Shown here: piece after piece, positions 25,102 through 34,127 of the stretch | Numbering within the stretch: position 1 is the first letter of the stretch | Layout: each line of letters opens with the position of its first letter | The notes under the pieces: generated by a model | Databases searched by the model: none | What the model saw: only the letters and a program-made list of their open reading frames with translations | Told to the model about the DNA's origin: nothing | Assembly (NCBI RefSeq): GCF_009739905.1 | Contig: NZ_CP034279.1 | Span: forward strand, 4,712,001 to 4,776,000 | DNA: 64,000 bases | Reading direction: 5' to 3' | From: Streptomyces ficellus | GTDB taxonomy: Bacteria; Actinomycetota; Actinomycetes; Streptomycetales; Streptomycetaceae | Position numbers and translations under genes: made by a program

Positions 25102-25220
25102 CCGCGGAAGTCTCGCATCCGCCACTGACAACCGGGGCCGGGACCGCCCGCTTGGTCGCCCCGCGCGCCCTTGGGCGATGATGGGAGGACACCCAAGGCG
25201 AGACCTCAGGAGAGCCCCTC

Positions 25221-25817
25221 ATGGCACCGCGGATCCTGCTCGCCCGGCACGGCCAGACCGAATGGTCGCTGCTGGGCAGGCACACCGGCCGGACGGACAT
25301 ACCGCTGCTCGAGGAGGGCCGCCGGGGCGCGAAGCTGCTCGGCGAGCGGCTCCACCGCGGGCCCTGGGACGGTCTGGACGGCGTCGAGATCCGCACGAGC
25401 CCGCTCTCCCGCGCGCGTAAGACCTGCGAACTCGCCGGCTTCGGCGACCGCGCGGAGCGCTGGGACGCGCTGATGGAGTGGGACTACGGCGCGTACGAGG
25501 GCATGACGCCGCCCGAGATCAAGGCGAGCCGGCCGGACTGGTTCATCTGGCGCGACGGCGTGCCCGACGGCGAGACCCTGGCCCAGCTCTCGGACCGCGC
25601 GGACCAGGTCGTCGCCTGGGCGCGCTCCGCCGACCGGGACGTCCTGGTCTTCGCGCACGGCCACATCCTGCGCTCCATCGCCGCCCGCTGGCTGGGCGAG
25701 CCCGTCTCGTTCGCGGCCCGCATCCGCCTCGACCCCACGAGCCTCTCCGCCCTCGGCTGGGCCTACGGCGCCCCCGCGCTGGAGCGCTGGAACGACACGG
25801 GGCACCTGGAGGGGTAG
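25221..25817 (+). CDS. Histidine phosphatase family protein (phosphoglycerate-mutase-like)
   Basis: The 198-aa protein has the RHG motif (LLARHGQTEWSLLGRHTGRTDIPL), the conserved Arg in SPLSRARKTCEL, Glu in MEWDYGAYEG and the second catalytic His in VFAHGHILRSIAARW, so the active site is complete. It belongs to the cofactor-dependent PGM/broad phosphatase branch. The divergent neighbour is the nuclease operon and the convergent neighbour is the XRE-TPR gene. The substrate is not predictable from sequence. Confidence 0.9.
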   Translation: MAPRILLARHGQTEWSLLGRHTGRTDIPLLEEGRRGAKLLGERLHRGPWDGLDGVEIRTSPLSRARKTCELAGFGDRAERWDALMEWDYGAYEGMTPPEIKASRPDWFIWRDGVPDGETLAQLSDRADQVVAWARSADRDVLVFAHGHILRSIAARWLGEPVSFAARIRLDPTSLSALGWAYGAPALERWNDTGHLEG

Positions 25818-25841
25818 CCCGGCCCGGCGCCCATGAGGTTC

Positions 25842-27176
25842 TCAGGCCGGCGCCAGGGCGGCGCTCCGCTCCAGGAAGGCCGACACCGTCGCGCCGTCGG
25901 CGTACGGGACGAGCAGGCGGGCCGTGTCGGTGAGCATCGCGCGGACGCGGCTGGAGTGGACGTCCTCCAGCAGGTCCAGCACCTGCTCCCCGGTGGCCGC
26001 CGCCTCCTCCGGGGAGCCGCCGCGGGCCAGGTCGGCCGCCAGCTGGGCGCGGTACAGCGCCAGGTTGCGGGTGAAGTGCGGGTCCTGGAGGGCGACCGCG
26101 CGGCGGGCGTGGCGGGTGGCGCGCGGCCAGTCGCCCAGGGCGGACCAGCACTGGGCCTCCAGCGCCTCCAGCTCGGGCTCGCCGAAGAACGACATCCACT
26201 CCGGGTCGGCGTCGCTCCTTCCGCGCCCGAACAGCGTGTGCGCCCGCCCCAGGGCCTCCTCGCACGCCACCCGGTCGCCGAGGCCCGCCCGGCCGCCCGC
26301 CTCCCGCAGCGCCAGCAGCGCCAGCAGCCGGGGCGAGCGCAGGTGCCGTCCCGCGCTCTGCCCGGCCTGCGCCGCCCGTACCGCCTCGCGGTACCGGCCC
26401 GCGTCCCTGGCCAGGAACGACGTGTTGGAGAACGCGTGCGCCTCCAGGGCGGCGTCGCCCGCCACGCGCGCGGTGGCCAGGGCTTCCGCGTAGAGCGAGC
26501 GGGCGTCGTCCGGGCTGCCCGAGTCGTGCGCCAGCCAGCCCACCGAGAGCGCCAGTTCGCCGGCGCCCGCGTGCATCCGGTCGGCCGTGGACCGGCGGGC
26601 CGCCGTCCCGGCGTCGAGCAGCGCGTACGCACCGCGCAGCGGTTCGGCGGCCATCCGGTACAGCCGGTCCGCGCCGTGCCGGTCGTCGAGCAGCCGGATG
26701 CGGCGTACCGCCTCCTCCACGGCGGCCACCTCGGTCTCGCCGAACCTGCCGCCGGCGCGGGGCGCGGGGACGACGCCGCCGAGACCGAGCGAGGCGGCCG
26801 CCAGGGTGGCGGTGCCGCTCGTCATGAATGCGCGACGCAGCACGTCGCTCTCCTCATCGTTCCGGGTGGTGATCAGTGGCGCCGGCGCGCCGGCCGCCGC
26901 GGCACGCGCCGCCCGGCCGCGCACCTGCTCCCGGGCGGCGAACCCCAGATCCGTCAGGGACAGCCCGGGGAACATGTGCAGGAACACCCGCTCGTACGCG
27001 TAGTTGGGGCAGCGGATCTCGCCCGACTCCACGCGCCCGATGTAGCGGGCGTCGCAGGCGACCTGTTCGCCGATCTCCCGGGCCGCCCGGCGCACCGCCG
27101 CCGCGAACTCGCCGGGGGAGCGCTGCCCGCGCAGGTGGCGGAAGGCGAGATTGGGAACCGTCCGTGACGTCGCCAT
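25842..27176 (-). CDS. XRE-type regulator with TPR-like C-terminal region
   Basis: The 444-aa protein starts at ATG 27176 (MATSRTVPNLAFRHLRGQ). The N-terminal 75 residues form a helix-turn-helix (FAAAVRRAAREIGEQVACDARYIGRVESGEIRCPNYAYE). A linker containing RRAFMTSGTATLAAASLGLG follows, then about 300 residues of Ala/Leu/Arg-rich helical repeats of TPR type. This architecture is common among Streptomyces regulators controlling development or secondary metabolism. It is divergent from the 148-aa hypothetical gene, its likely target. Confidence 0.8.
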   Translation of the reverse strand: MATSRTVPNLAFRHLRGQRSPGEFAAAVRRAAREIGEQVACDARYIGRVESGEIRCPNYAYERVFLHMFPGLSLTDLGFAAREQVRGRAARAAAAGAPAPLITTRNDEESDVLRRAFMTSGTATLAAASLGLGGVVPAPRAGGRFGETEVAAVEEAVRRIRLLDDRHGADRLYRMAAEPLRGAYALLDAGTAARRSTADRMHAGAGELALSVGWLAHDSGSPDDARSLYAEALATARVAGDAALEAHAFSNTSFLARDAGRYREAVRAAQAGQSAGRHLRSPRLLALLALREAGGRAGLGDRVACEEALGRAHTLFGRGRSDADPEWMSFFGEPELEALEAQCWSALGDWPRATRHARRAVALQDPHFTRNLALYRAQLAADLARGGSPEEAAATGEQVLDLLEDVHSSRVRAMLTDTARLLVPYADGATVSAFLERSAALAPA

Positions 27177-27430
27177 GGCCGAGCCCTCTCCCGCGTCCCG
27201 CTCCGCCGTCGTTCCGGCGGAGCAAGAACGTACCTGCTGTGACGGACTGGACACACAGGGTTTGGCTACAAATCGGATATCTCACCCACGATCCGCCATG
27301 AAATGCCATCCTTTGCGGCGGCGTGCCGCCGTAGCCGTTGACGCGTGGCGGCGTTGAACCATGTGGAGAGACGCCATGTGTCTCCGCACGGGGACTCGAG
27401 CGAGGAGGGGATCCCTTGTTGGAGGTCGGC

Positions 27431-27877
27431 ATGCAGGTGAATCCGCAGTCCGGTGGTGCGTCTGGGGCCACCGCGCAGCACTGGCCCGTACCGGACGCGA
27501 GCGTCCCGCCCGGAGAGGGCGAGCCGTGCGACCTGGTGACCGTGCCGGCCCGGCAGGGCCTCGAGGCGGTCGACATCCTGCGGCGCGGCGGCGCCCCCGC
27601 CGTCGGGCCCGTACTGCACGACGGTTCGTGCGACACCCTCGGCTTCCTCGTGCCGCCGGGCACCGCGGACGGCTGGGACATGCCGGGCAGCGCCTGCACC
27701 CAGACCTCCGGGCGCGGCCTGCGGATCCCGCTCCTTCCCGGCGCGCAGCCGGAGAACCCCGCGGCCGGCTGGCTGCTGCCCCCGGCCGACGCCAACCCGG
27801 TCACCGACCCCGTCGTCCTGCGCGAGGCGCTCGGCGAGGCCGCCCGCCTGATCGAGGCCGCCGACAACTGCCGGTGA
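27431..27877 (+). CDS. Hypothetical protein divergent from the XRE-TPR regulator
   Basis: The 148-aa protein starts at ATG 27431 behind GGAGG (27421-27425). It has no signal peptide or membrane span. The segment GPVLHDGSCDTLGFLVPPGTADGW resembles part of the 198-aa primase/polymerase-like protein at 19872-20468, and both may belong to one loosely related Streptomyces family; this is a weak resemblance. Function not recognised. The 254-nt upstream region is shared with the XRE-TPR regulator. Confidence 0.65.
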   Translation: MQVNPQSGGASGATAQHWPVPDASVPPGEGEPCDLVTVPARQGLEAVDILRRGGAPAVGPVLHDGSCDTLGFLVPPGTADGWDMPGSACTQTSGRGLRIPLLPGAQPENPAAGWLLPPADANPVTDPVVLREALGEAARLIEAADNCR

Positions 27878-27923
27878 CCCCCGCCGGACGCCCCCGCCCC
27901 GCACCACGGCCGATAATGGGCGG

Positions 27924-28790
27924 ATGGCGAGGAACAAACGGCGTGCACGGGGTCCGGCGGCCGAGGCGGTGACCGAGTCCGTGGCCGGCGGGGTCGCCGA
28001 GCTGATACCCGACCCGGAGCACCCACGGGCCTGGACGCTGCTCATCGACGGGGCGCCCCAGTCGCACGTGGACCTCGACGACCCGGCCCGGCTCGGCTTC
28101 GCGTACCAGCGGCGGCTCGGCCATGTCATCGACCTCGTCGCACCGCCGGGGCGGCCCCTGAAGGCGGTGCACCTCGGCGGCGGCGCCCTCACCCTCGCCC
28201 GGTACGTCGCCGCCACCCGGCCCCGCTCCACCCAGCAGGTCGTCGAGGTCGACGCGCCCCTCGTCGAGCTGGTGCGCCGCGCGCTGCCGCTCGACCCGGC
28301 GGCCCGCATACGGGTGCGCACCGCGGACGCCCGCGCCGGACTCGGCAAGGTGCCGGACGGCTGGGCCGACCTGGTCGTCGCCGACGTCTTCAGCGGCGCC
28401 CGCACCCCCGCCCACCTCACCAGCACGGAGTTCCTCACCGAGGTGCGGCGCGTCCTCGCCCCCGGCGGGCACTACGCCGCCAACCTCGCCGACGGCCCGC
28501 CCCTGGCCCACCTGCGCGGACAGATCGCCACCGCCGCCGCCGTCTTCCCCGAACTCGCGCTGGCCGCCGACCCGGCCGTGCTGCGCGGACGCCGCTTCGG
28601 CAACGCGGTCCTCCTCGCCTCCGGCGTACCGCTCCCGGTCGCCGAGCTGACCCGCCGGGTCGCGACCGACCCGCACCCGGGGCGGGTGGAGCACGGCAGG
28701 GGGCTGACCGACTTCACCGGCGGGGCGGCCGCCGTCGCCGACGCGCGCGCCAAGGACTCACCCCTGCCGCCCGCCTCCGTGTTCGAATGA
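27924..28790 (+). CDS. Spermidine synthase-like methyltransferase-fold protein
   Basis: The 288-aa protein has a Rossmann/SAM-type core: AVHLGGGALTLARYVAATRP (motif I), VVEVDAPLVELVRRALPL with the acidic end of strand 2, RVRTADARAGL, and DLVVADVFSGARTP followed by FLTEVRRVLAPGGHYAANLADG. These match bacterial spermidine synthase-like proteins (PABS fold). A basic N-terminal tail (MARNKRRARG) precedes the domain. Whether it is a true aminopropyltransferase cannot be decided; many actinobacterial members are orphan. Confidence 0.8.
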   Translation: MARNKRRARGPAAEAVTESVAGGVAELIPDPEHPRAWTLLIDGAPQSHVDLDDPARLGFAYQRRLGHVIDLVAPPGRPLKAVHLGGGALTLARYVAATRPRSTQQVVEVDAPLVELVRRALPLDPAARIRVRTADARAGLGKVPDGWADLVVADVFSGARTPAHLTSTEFLTEVRRVLAPGGHYAANLADGPPLAHLRGQIATAAAVFPELALAADPAVLRGRRFGNAVLLASGVPLPVAELTRRVATDPHPGRVEHGRGLTDFTGGAAAVADARAKDSPLPPASVFE

Positions 28791-28820
28791 CCGGACCCGC
28801 GGGCCGGGGCCGGACGCGCG

Positions 28821-29378
28821 TCACGTCCGGCGTTCGTCGAGCTGCACCATCGGCGGGTGGTCGTGCCAGGTGCAGAACACGTCGTTCTCCTCGCCCTCGC
28901 GGCTGAACGTGACACGGATGTACGTCGGCTGCTTCCACACCTGCATCTGCCAGCCGGGCGCCGGGGTCGCCGAGACCAGCTCCGCCGACGACGCCCCGAC
29001 GTCGAACGCCACCCGGCCGCCGTCGACCGTGTAGCTCTTCACCTCACCGCCGCTCGCGGGCGGTGTGCTCGCGGGCGGCGACGGGGGAGTGCGCGGCGGG
29101 TCGGCGGGCGGCTTGCGGCTCGCGGCCGGGGGTGAGGAGGAGGCCCGGGACGGTGAGGGACTCGGCGCGGGGGAGCGCTCCGGGCGGTGCGTGGACGAGG
29201 CCCGGGGTGTCGCGCTCGCCGCCGCCGGGCGGTCCGCGGTGATCGGCAGGGCGCGCGGCGGGTCGTACGCCGTCCCGGCCATCACCGTGTGCACGCCCCA
29301 CCACGAGAGGGTGACCGCCGCGCCCGTGGCGAGCGACCACGCCATGGCGTGTACGAGTCCTCTACGCATCCGGGCCAT
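28821..29378 (-). CDS. Membrane-anchored protein with Ser/Pro-rich linker
   Basis: The 185-aa protein has an N-terminal hydrophobic segment (HAMAWSLATGAAVTLSWWGVHTVM) that acts as anchor or uncleaved signal. A Pro/Ser/Arg-rich spacer spans about residues 45-115, and an approximately 70-residue beta-rich extracellular domain follows (VKSYTVDGGRVAFDVGASSAEL...TYIRVTFSREG). The start is ATG 29378 or ATG 29369. It is divergent from the OmpR-type two-component genes and might be an extracytoplasmic accessory of that system (inference). No domain family recognised. Confidence 0.65.
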   Translation of the reverse strand: MARMRRGLVHAMAWSLATGAAVTLSWWGVHTVMAGTAYDPPRALPITADRPAAASATPRASSTHRPERSPAPSPSPSRASSSPPAASRKPPADPPRTPPSPPASTPPASGGEVKSYTVDGGRVAFDVGASSAELVSATPAPGWQMQVWKQPTYIRVTFSREGEENDVFCTWHDHPPMVQLDERRT

Positions 29379-29447
29379 CCTGCACCACCCGCCCCAGAGG
29401 TCAACACCGGTCCCCCTCATTCCGCCTTATGGCGTACGGTGCCGCCC

Positions 29448-30137
29448 ATGGCAAGTGTGCTCGTGGTCGAGGACGACCAGTTCGTGCGCTCCGCCCTCAT
29501 CCGGCACCTGACCGAGGCCTCCCACACCGTACGGAGCGTCGGAACGGCACTGGAGGCGCTGCGCGAGGTCGCCCATTTCCGGTTCGACGTCGTCATCCTG
29601 GACCTCGGACTGCCTGATCTGGACGGCTCCGAGGCGCTGAAGATGCTGCGCGGCATCACCGACGTACCCGTGATCATCGCCACGGCGCGGGACGACGAGG
29701 CCGAGATCGTCCGGCTCCTCAACGACGGCGCCGACGACTACCTCACCAAGCCGTTCTCCGTCGAGCACCTGTCCGCCCGGATGGCCGCCGTGCTGCGCCG
29801 CGCCCGCGCGGCCGCCGGCGAGGCCCCGCCCAGCAGCCTCCTCCAGGTCGGCGGGCTCACCGTCGACCCGCTGCGGCGCCAGGCCGAACTGGACGGAGTG
29901 CGACTGGACCTGACGCGCCGGGAGTTCGACCTGCTGGCGTTCCTCGCCGGCCGCCCGGGAGTGGTCGTCCCGCGCAAGGAACTGCTGGCCGAGGTGTGGC
30001 AGCAGTCGTACGGCGACGACCAGACCATCGACGTCCACCTGTCGTGGCTGCGGAGGAAGCTGGGCGAGACGGCCGCCAAACCCCGCTACCTGCACACCCT
30101 CCGGGGCGTCGGCGTCAAGCTGGAGCCGCCCCAGTGA
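29448..30137 (+). CDS. OmpR-family response regulator
   Basis: The 229-aa protein has a receiver domain (VLVVEDDQFVRSAL; phospho-acceptor Asp in VVILDLGLPDLDG; Lys in YLTKPF) and a C-terminal winged helix (LTRREFDLLAFLAGRPGVVVPRKELLAEVW...IDVHLSWLRRKLGE). It starts at ATG 29448. The histidine kinase gene follows after 46 nt. Regulon unknown, but a chitinase gene lies directly after the kinase. Confidence 0.92.
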   Translation: MASVLVVEDDQFVRSALIRHLTEASHTVRSVGTALEALREVAHFRFDVVILDLGLPDLDGSEALKMLRGITDVPVIIATARDDEAEIVRLLNDGADDYLTKPFSVEHLSARMAAVLRRARAAAGEAPPSSLLQVGGLTVDPLRRQAELDGVRLDLTRREFDLLAFLAGRPGVVVPRKELLAEVWQQSYGDDQTIDVHLSWLRRKLGETAAKPRYLHTLRGVGVKLEPPQ

Positions 30138-30183
30138 CCGCCGCCGGCCCGGGCAGCGGGACACGGACGGAGGGCCGGGCGCG

Positions 30184-31572
30184 GTGAGGTGGGCGCTCGT
30201 CAAGGTGGCGCTGGCCGTCACGGTGATGGTCGTGCTGGCGTTCGCCGTGCCGCTCGGGCTCGTCATCAAGGAGATGGCCCGCGACCGGGCGTTCACCAAC
30301 GCCGAACGGCAGGCCGCGGCCATCGGCACCTCCCTGTCCATCACCACCGACCGGGGCCAGCTCGACCGGGCCGTCGCCTCCACCCAGGCGGGCGCCGCGG
30401 GGCGGCTGGCCGTGCACATGCCCGCGTCCGGCGAACCGGGCGCCCGGGCCATGGAGATCGGCGCCGGCCGGGCCACCGAGGACGACCTGGACACCGTGCG
30501 CCGCACCCCGCGCGCCTCCACCGCCGAGGTCCCCGGCGGCTACGCCCTCCTCCAGCCGACCGCCATCAGTACCGGTCAGATCGCCATCGTCGAGGTGTAC
30601 GTCCCCGAGGGCGAGGTCACCAACGGCATCGCCACCGCCTGGCTGGTCCTCGCCGGTGTGGGCCTCGCCCTGGTCGTCGGCTCGGTCGCCGTCGCCGACC
30701 GGCTCGGCGTCCGCCTGGTGCAGCCCGCCCAGCGGCTCGCGCACGCCGCCCACGACCTGGGCGAGGGCAGGCTCGGCGCCCGGGTGCCCGAGGAGGGGCC
30801 CACCGAACTGAAGTCCGCCGCCGTCGCGTTCAACTCGATGGCCGACCAGGTCGTCCAGCTCCTCGCCAACGAGCGCGAGCTGGCCGCGGACCTCTCCCAC
30901 CGGCTGCGCACCCCCCTGACGGTGCTGCGCCTGAACGCCGCCTCGCTCGGCGAAGGGCCCGCCGCCGAGCAGACCCGGGCGGCGGTCGAGCAGCTGGAGC
31001 GGGAGGTCGACACCATCATCCGCACCGCCAGGGAGGCCAAGCCGCAGACCCAGGCCGCCGGGCCCGGCGCCGGGTGCGACGCCTCCGAAGTCGTCCGGGA
31101 ACGCATGGCCTTCTGGTCCGCGCTCGCCGAGGACGAGGGCCGCAAGGTGCGCCTCGCGGGCGTCGACCGGCCGGTGCGCATCCCGGTGGCCCGCCCGGAG
31201 CTGGTCGCCTCCCTGGACGCGCTGCTCGGCAACGTCTTTCGGCACACCCCGGAGGGCACCGCCTTCTCGGTCGACGTCCACAACGGCGACGACGCCGTCA
31301 TCGTCCTCGTCTCGGACGCGGGACCCGGCATCGAGGACCCGGAGGCCGCCCTCGTACGCGGCAACAGCGGGGCGCGGGACGGCTCGACCGGGCTCGGACT
31401 GGACATCGTCCGGCGGGTCGCCGAGTCCACCGGCGGCGACGTCCGCATCGGGCGTTCCGTCCTCGGCGGCACGGAGGTCCGCGTCTGGATCGGGCTGGAC
31501 GGGCGCGCCCACCGGGTCGAGGGGCGGCGGCGGAGGCGCGGCGTGAGCCGACGCCGCCGCGCCCAGCATTAA
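30184..31572 (+). CDS. HAMP-containing sensor histidine kinase
   Basis: The 462-aa kinase starts at GTG 30184. A first membrane span (VKVALAVTVMVVLAFAVPLGLVI) is followed by an extracytoplasmic sensor region of about 120 residues, a second span (ATAWLVLAGVGLALVVGSVAV) and a HAMP domain with RLVQPAQRLAHAAHDLGEG. HisKA follows (ELAADLSHRLRTPLTVLRL, His in LSHRL), then HATPase_c with LLGNVFRHTPEG and STGLGLDIVRRV. The tail ends in an Arg-rich stretch. It is the partner of the preceding OmpR-type regulator; the signal is unknown. Confidence 0.92.
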   Translation: MRWALVKVALAVTVMVVLAFAVPLGLVIKEMARDRAFTNAERQAAAIGTSLSITTDRGQLDRAVASTQAGAAGRLAVHMPASGEPGARAMEIGAGRATEDDLDTVRRTPRASTAEVPGGYALLQPTAISTGQIAIVEVYVPEGEVTNGIATAWLVLAGVGLALVVGSVAVADRLGVRLVQPAQRLAHAAHDLGEGRLGARVPEEGPTELKSAAVAFNSMADQVVQLLANERELAADLSHRLRTPLTVLRLNAASLGEGPAAEQTRAAVEQLEREVDTIIRTAREAKPQTQAAGPGAGCDASEVVRERMAFWSALAEDEGRKVRLAGVDRPVRIPVARPELVASLDALLGNVFRHTPEGTAFSVDVHNGDDAVIVLVSDAGPGIEDPEAALVRGNSGARDGSTGLGLDIVRRVAESTGGDVRIGRSVLGGTEVRVWIGLDGRAHRVEGRRRRRGVSRRRRAQH

Positions 31573-31708
31573 TCCGCTCCCATGGCTTCCTTAAGCGGAG
31601 CCTAAGTTCCTCAACACCCGTCCCGTAGAGAACATTTGTCCGTTTCTGGCTCGCTAGCGTGCTGCCCGCACCACCAACCCCCCCCAGTAACACAGAGGCA
31701 GGCACGCG

Positions 31709-33220
31709 ATGGGCAGCACCGGCAACACGGGCAACACGGGAAGCGCGGGCGGCAGGGCCGCGCACCGTCGCAGGGCGAGCGCCAGGAGCAAGGCGATCGG
31801 CGCGGTCGTGGCGGCCGCGGTGGCCGGCGGTGCCGCGTTCGCGTTCACCGGTACCGCCCAGGCCGCCGCCGTCGGCGCCGCGTACACCAGGACCAGCTCC
31901 TGGGACGGCGGGTACACCGGTCAGTACGTCATCACCAACGAGACGGACCAGGCGCGGTCGGACTGGACGCTCGAGTTCGACCTGCCCGCCGGCACCCGGA
32001 TCGGCTCCCTGTGGAACGGCGACCACACGGTGAAGGGGCAGCACGTCACCGTGAAGCCCACGAGCTGGAACAAGCAGCTCGCCCCCGGCGCCTCCGTCAC
32101 GGTCGGCTTCGTCACCAGCGCCACCGGCGAGGCCGGCGACCCGGCCGGGTGCCTGATCGACGCGGCCGCCTGCTCCGCCGACGGCGGCACCACGCCGCAG
32201 CCCAGCGGCCGTCCCACCGAGCAGCCCACACCCACCCCGTCCGCGCCCGCGCCCACCAAGCCCGCGCCCACCAAGCCGGCCCCCACCGGCCCCGCGCCCA
32301 CCGCGACCCCCGGCGGCCCCACGGCCACCGGCGCGAAGTTCGCCCCCTACGTCGACACCTCGCTGTACCCGGCGTACGACCTGCTCGACACCGCCACCAA
32401 GACCGGGGTGAAGGAGTTCAACCTCGCCTTCATCACCTCCGGCGGCTCCTGCGCCCCGCTCTGGGGCGGCGTCACCGGCCTCGCGGACGACAAGGTCGCC
32501 GCGCAGATAGGCGCCCTGCGCGCCAGGGGCGGCGACGTCCGCGTGTCGTTCGGCGGCGCCGCCGGCCGCGAGCTGGCCCTCAACTGCGCCACCGCCGGCG
32601 ACCTCGCGGCGGCGTACGGCAAGGTCGTCGACCAGTACAAGCTCACCAAGGTCGACTTCGACGTGGAGGGCGCGGCCCTCCCCGACACCGCCGCCAACAC
32701 CCGCCGCGCCCAGGCCGTCGCGCAGCTCCAGAAGTCCCACCCGGGCCTGGACGTCTCCTTCACCCTGCCCGTCATGCCCGAGGGGCTGACCCAGCCGGGC
32801 GTGGACCTGCTCGCCGACGCCGGGAAGAACGGCGTGAAGATCGGCGCCGTCAACATCATGGCGATGGACTACGGCCCCGCGTACAGCGGTGACATGGGCG
32901 AGTACGCCATCCAGGCCGCGACCGCCACCCAGGCCCAGATCAAGGGCGTACTGGGACTGTCGGACGCGGCGGCCTGGAAGACCGTCGCCGTCACCCCAAT
33001 GATCGGCGTCAACGACGTCACCACCGAGATCTTCAAGGTCGACGATGCCACCCAGCTCGTCGACTTCGCCACGTCCAAGGGCCTGGCCTGGCTGTCGATG
33101 TGGTCCTCCACCCGCGACAAGCAGTGCGCGGCCGGCGCCGTGAACCACGCGGACGCCACGTGCAGCTCGATCCTCCAGCAGCCGCTGGCCTTCACCAAGG
33201 CGTTCGCCGCCTACCAGTAG
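31709..33220 (+). CDS. Secreted GH18 chitinase with CBM2 carbohydrate-binding module
   Basis: The 503-aa protein has a long basic N-region and a hydrophobic signal core (AIGAVVAAAVAGGAAFAFTGTAQA). A CBM2-type module follows at about residues 55-150 (YVITNETDQARSDWTLEFDLPAGTRIGSLWNG with exposed Trp), then a Pro/Thr linker with repeated PAPTKPAPT, and a GH18 catalytic barrel. The barrel has SFGG, the acid Glu at about residue 320 in KVDFDVEG, and NIMAMDYGP. The first Asp of the classical DxxDxDxE is replaced by Thr (LTKVDFDVE), as in the small one-domain GH18 branch. No dre site was seen upstream. Confidence 0.9.
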   Translation: MGSTGNTGNTGSAGGRAAHRRRASARSKAIGAVVAAAVAGGAAFAFTGTAQAAAVGAAYTRTSSWDGGYTGQYVITNETDQARSDWTLEFDLPAGTRIGSLWNGDHTVKGQHVTVKPTSWNKQLAPGASVTVGFVTSATGEAGDPAGCLIDAAACSADGGTTPQPSGRPTEQPTPTPSAPAPTKPAPTKPAPTGPAPTATPGGPTATGAKFAPYVDTSLYPAYDLLDTATKTGVKEFNLAFITSGGSCAPLWGGVTGLADDKVAAQIGALRARGGDVRVSFGGAAGRELALNCATAGDLAAAYGKVVDQYKLTKVDFDVEGAALPDTAANTRRAQAVAQLQKSHPGLDVSFTLPVMPEGLTQPGVDLLADAGKNGVKIGAVNIMAMDYGPAYSGDMGEYAIQAATATQAQIKGVLGLSDAAAWKTVAVTPMIGVNDVTTEIFKVDDATQLVDFATSKGLAWLSMWSSTRDKQCAAGAVNHADATCSSILQQPLAFTKAFAAYQ

Positions 33221-33240
33221 CCGCCCGACCCACCCCCCCA

Positions 33241-33279
33241 GCGCTCCGGCCGGGCCCGCCCCCCACCCGGCCGGAGCGC
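33241..33279. terminator. Terminator between chitinase and sugar ABC operon
   Basis: GCGCTCCGGCCGGG (33241-33254) and CCCGGCCGGAGCGC (33266-33279) are perfect 14-nt inverted arms with an 11-nt loop, placed between two convergent transcription units. Confidence 0.8.
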
Positions 33280-33308
33280 ACCCTTCCGGCACGCCCGCCC
33301 CTTCCGGC

Positions 33309-34127
33309 TCATCCCTTCACGGCGCCCTGCATGATGCCGCCCACGATCTGCCGGCCGAAGACCACGAAGACCAGCAGCAGCGGCAGGGTCCCCAGCAGGG
33401 CGCCCGCCATGATGACCGCCTGGTCCGGGACGTAGCCGCGCCCGAGGCCGGTGAGCGCCACCTGGACCGTCGGGTTGCTCTGGGTCAGGGCGATGACGGG
33501 CCAGAAGAAGTCGTTCCAGGCCATGACGAACGTCAGCATCGCCAGGACCGCCATCGCGGGCCGGGCGGCCGGGAACACGACGTGCCACACCACCCGCAGG
33601 CCGCCCGCGCCGTCCGCCCGGGCCGCCTCGATCAGCTCCGTGGGCAGCGCCCGCACCAGGTACTGGCGCATGAAGAACACCCCGAAGCCGCTCACCAGCG
33701 CCGGCAGGACCACCGACTGGAGCCGGTCGACCCACGACAGTTCGGCGACCAGCATGAACAGCGGCACCACGCTCAGCTGCGGGGGCACCGTCATCGTGCC
33801 GATCACCAGCAGCAGGAGCGCGTTCCGGAACCGGAAGCGCAGCTTGGCGAACGCGAAACCGGCGAGCGTGGAGAACAGCACCGTGCCCGCCGCGACCGTG
33901 CTCGCCACGACGAACGTGTTGAGCAGCGCCACACCCATGTGGGCGTCGGTCCAGGCGACGCGGACGTTCTCCACCAGGTCGCCGCCGAACCACACCGGTG
34001 GTGGCGTCCGCGCCAGCCGGCCGCCCGTGCCGGACGCGGCGATCGCCGTCCAGACGAGCGGGAACAGCGACAGTACGGTGACGACGACCAGCACCGCGTA
34101 CGTCATCCAGCCCGCGCGTGCCCTCAC
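33309..34127 (-). CDS. Carbohydrate ABC transporter permease (MalG type)
   Basis: The 272-aa permease has six hydrophobic segments and the EAA loop ELIEAARADGAGGLRVVWHVVFP typical of CUT1 sugar importers; the C-terminus QIVGGIMQGAVKG is the usual MalG-type ending. GTG 34127 overlaps the stop of the upstream permease (GTGA, 4 nt). It is the last gene of the binding protein / MalF / MalG operon. The ATPase is not encoded here, as is common in Streptomyces, where a shared MsiK serves several importers. Confidence 0.9.
   Translation of the reverse strand: MRARAGWMTYAVLVVVTVLSLFPLVWTAIAASGTGGRLARTPPPVWFGGDLVENVRVAWTDAHMGVALLNTFVVASTVAAGTVLFSTLAGFAFAKLRFRFRNALLLLVIGTMTVPPQLSVVPLFMLVAELSWVDRLQSVVLPALVSGFGVFFMRQYLVRALPTELIEAARADGAGGLRVVWHVVFPAARPAMAVLAMLTFVMAWNDFFWPVIALTQSNPTVQVALTGLGRGYVPDQAVIMAGALLGTLPLLLVFVVFGRQIVGGIMQGAVKG

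Noticed and set aside
25369..25381. GGTCTGGACG, a dre-like sequence
   Set aside because: It lies inside the histidine phosphatase coding region and lacks the palindromic second half.
22397..25396. A 999-codon minus-strand frame that would fuse the 529-aa protein with upstream sequence
   Set aside because: The upstream part is the wrong frame of the nuclease gene, which has intact catalytic motifs; the real start is ATG 23986.
31573..31708. dre site or chitinase-type 12-bp repeat expected upstream of the GH18 gene
   Set aside because: I read the region on both strands and found no TGGTCYRGACC-like sequence.
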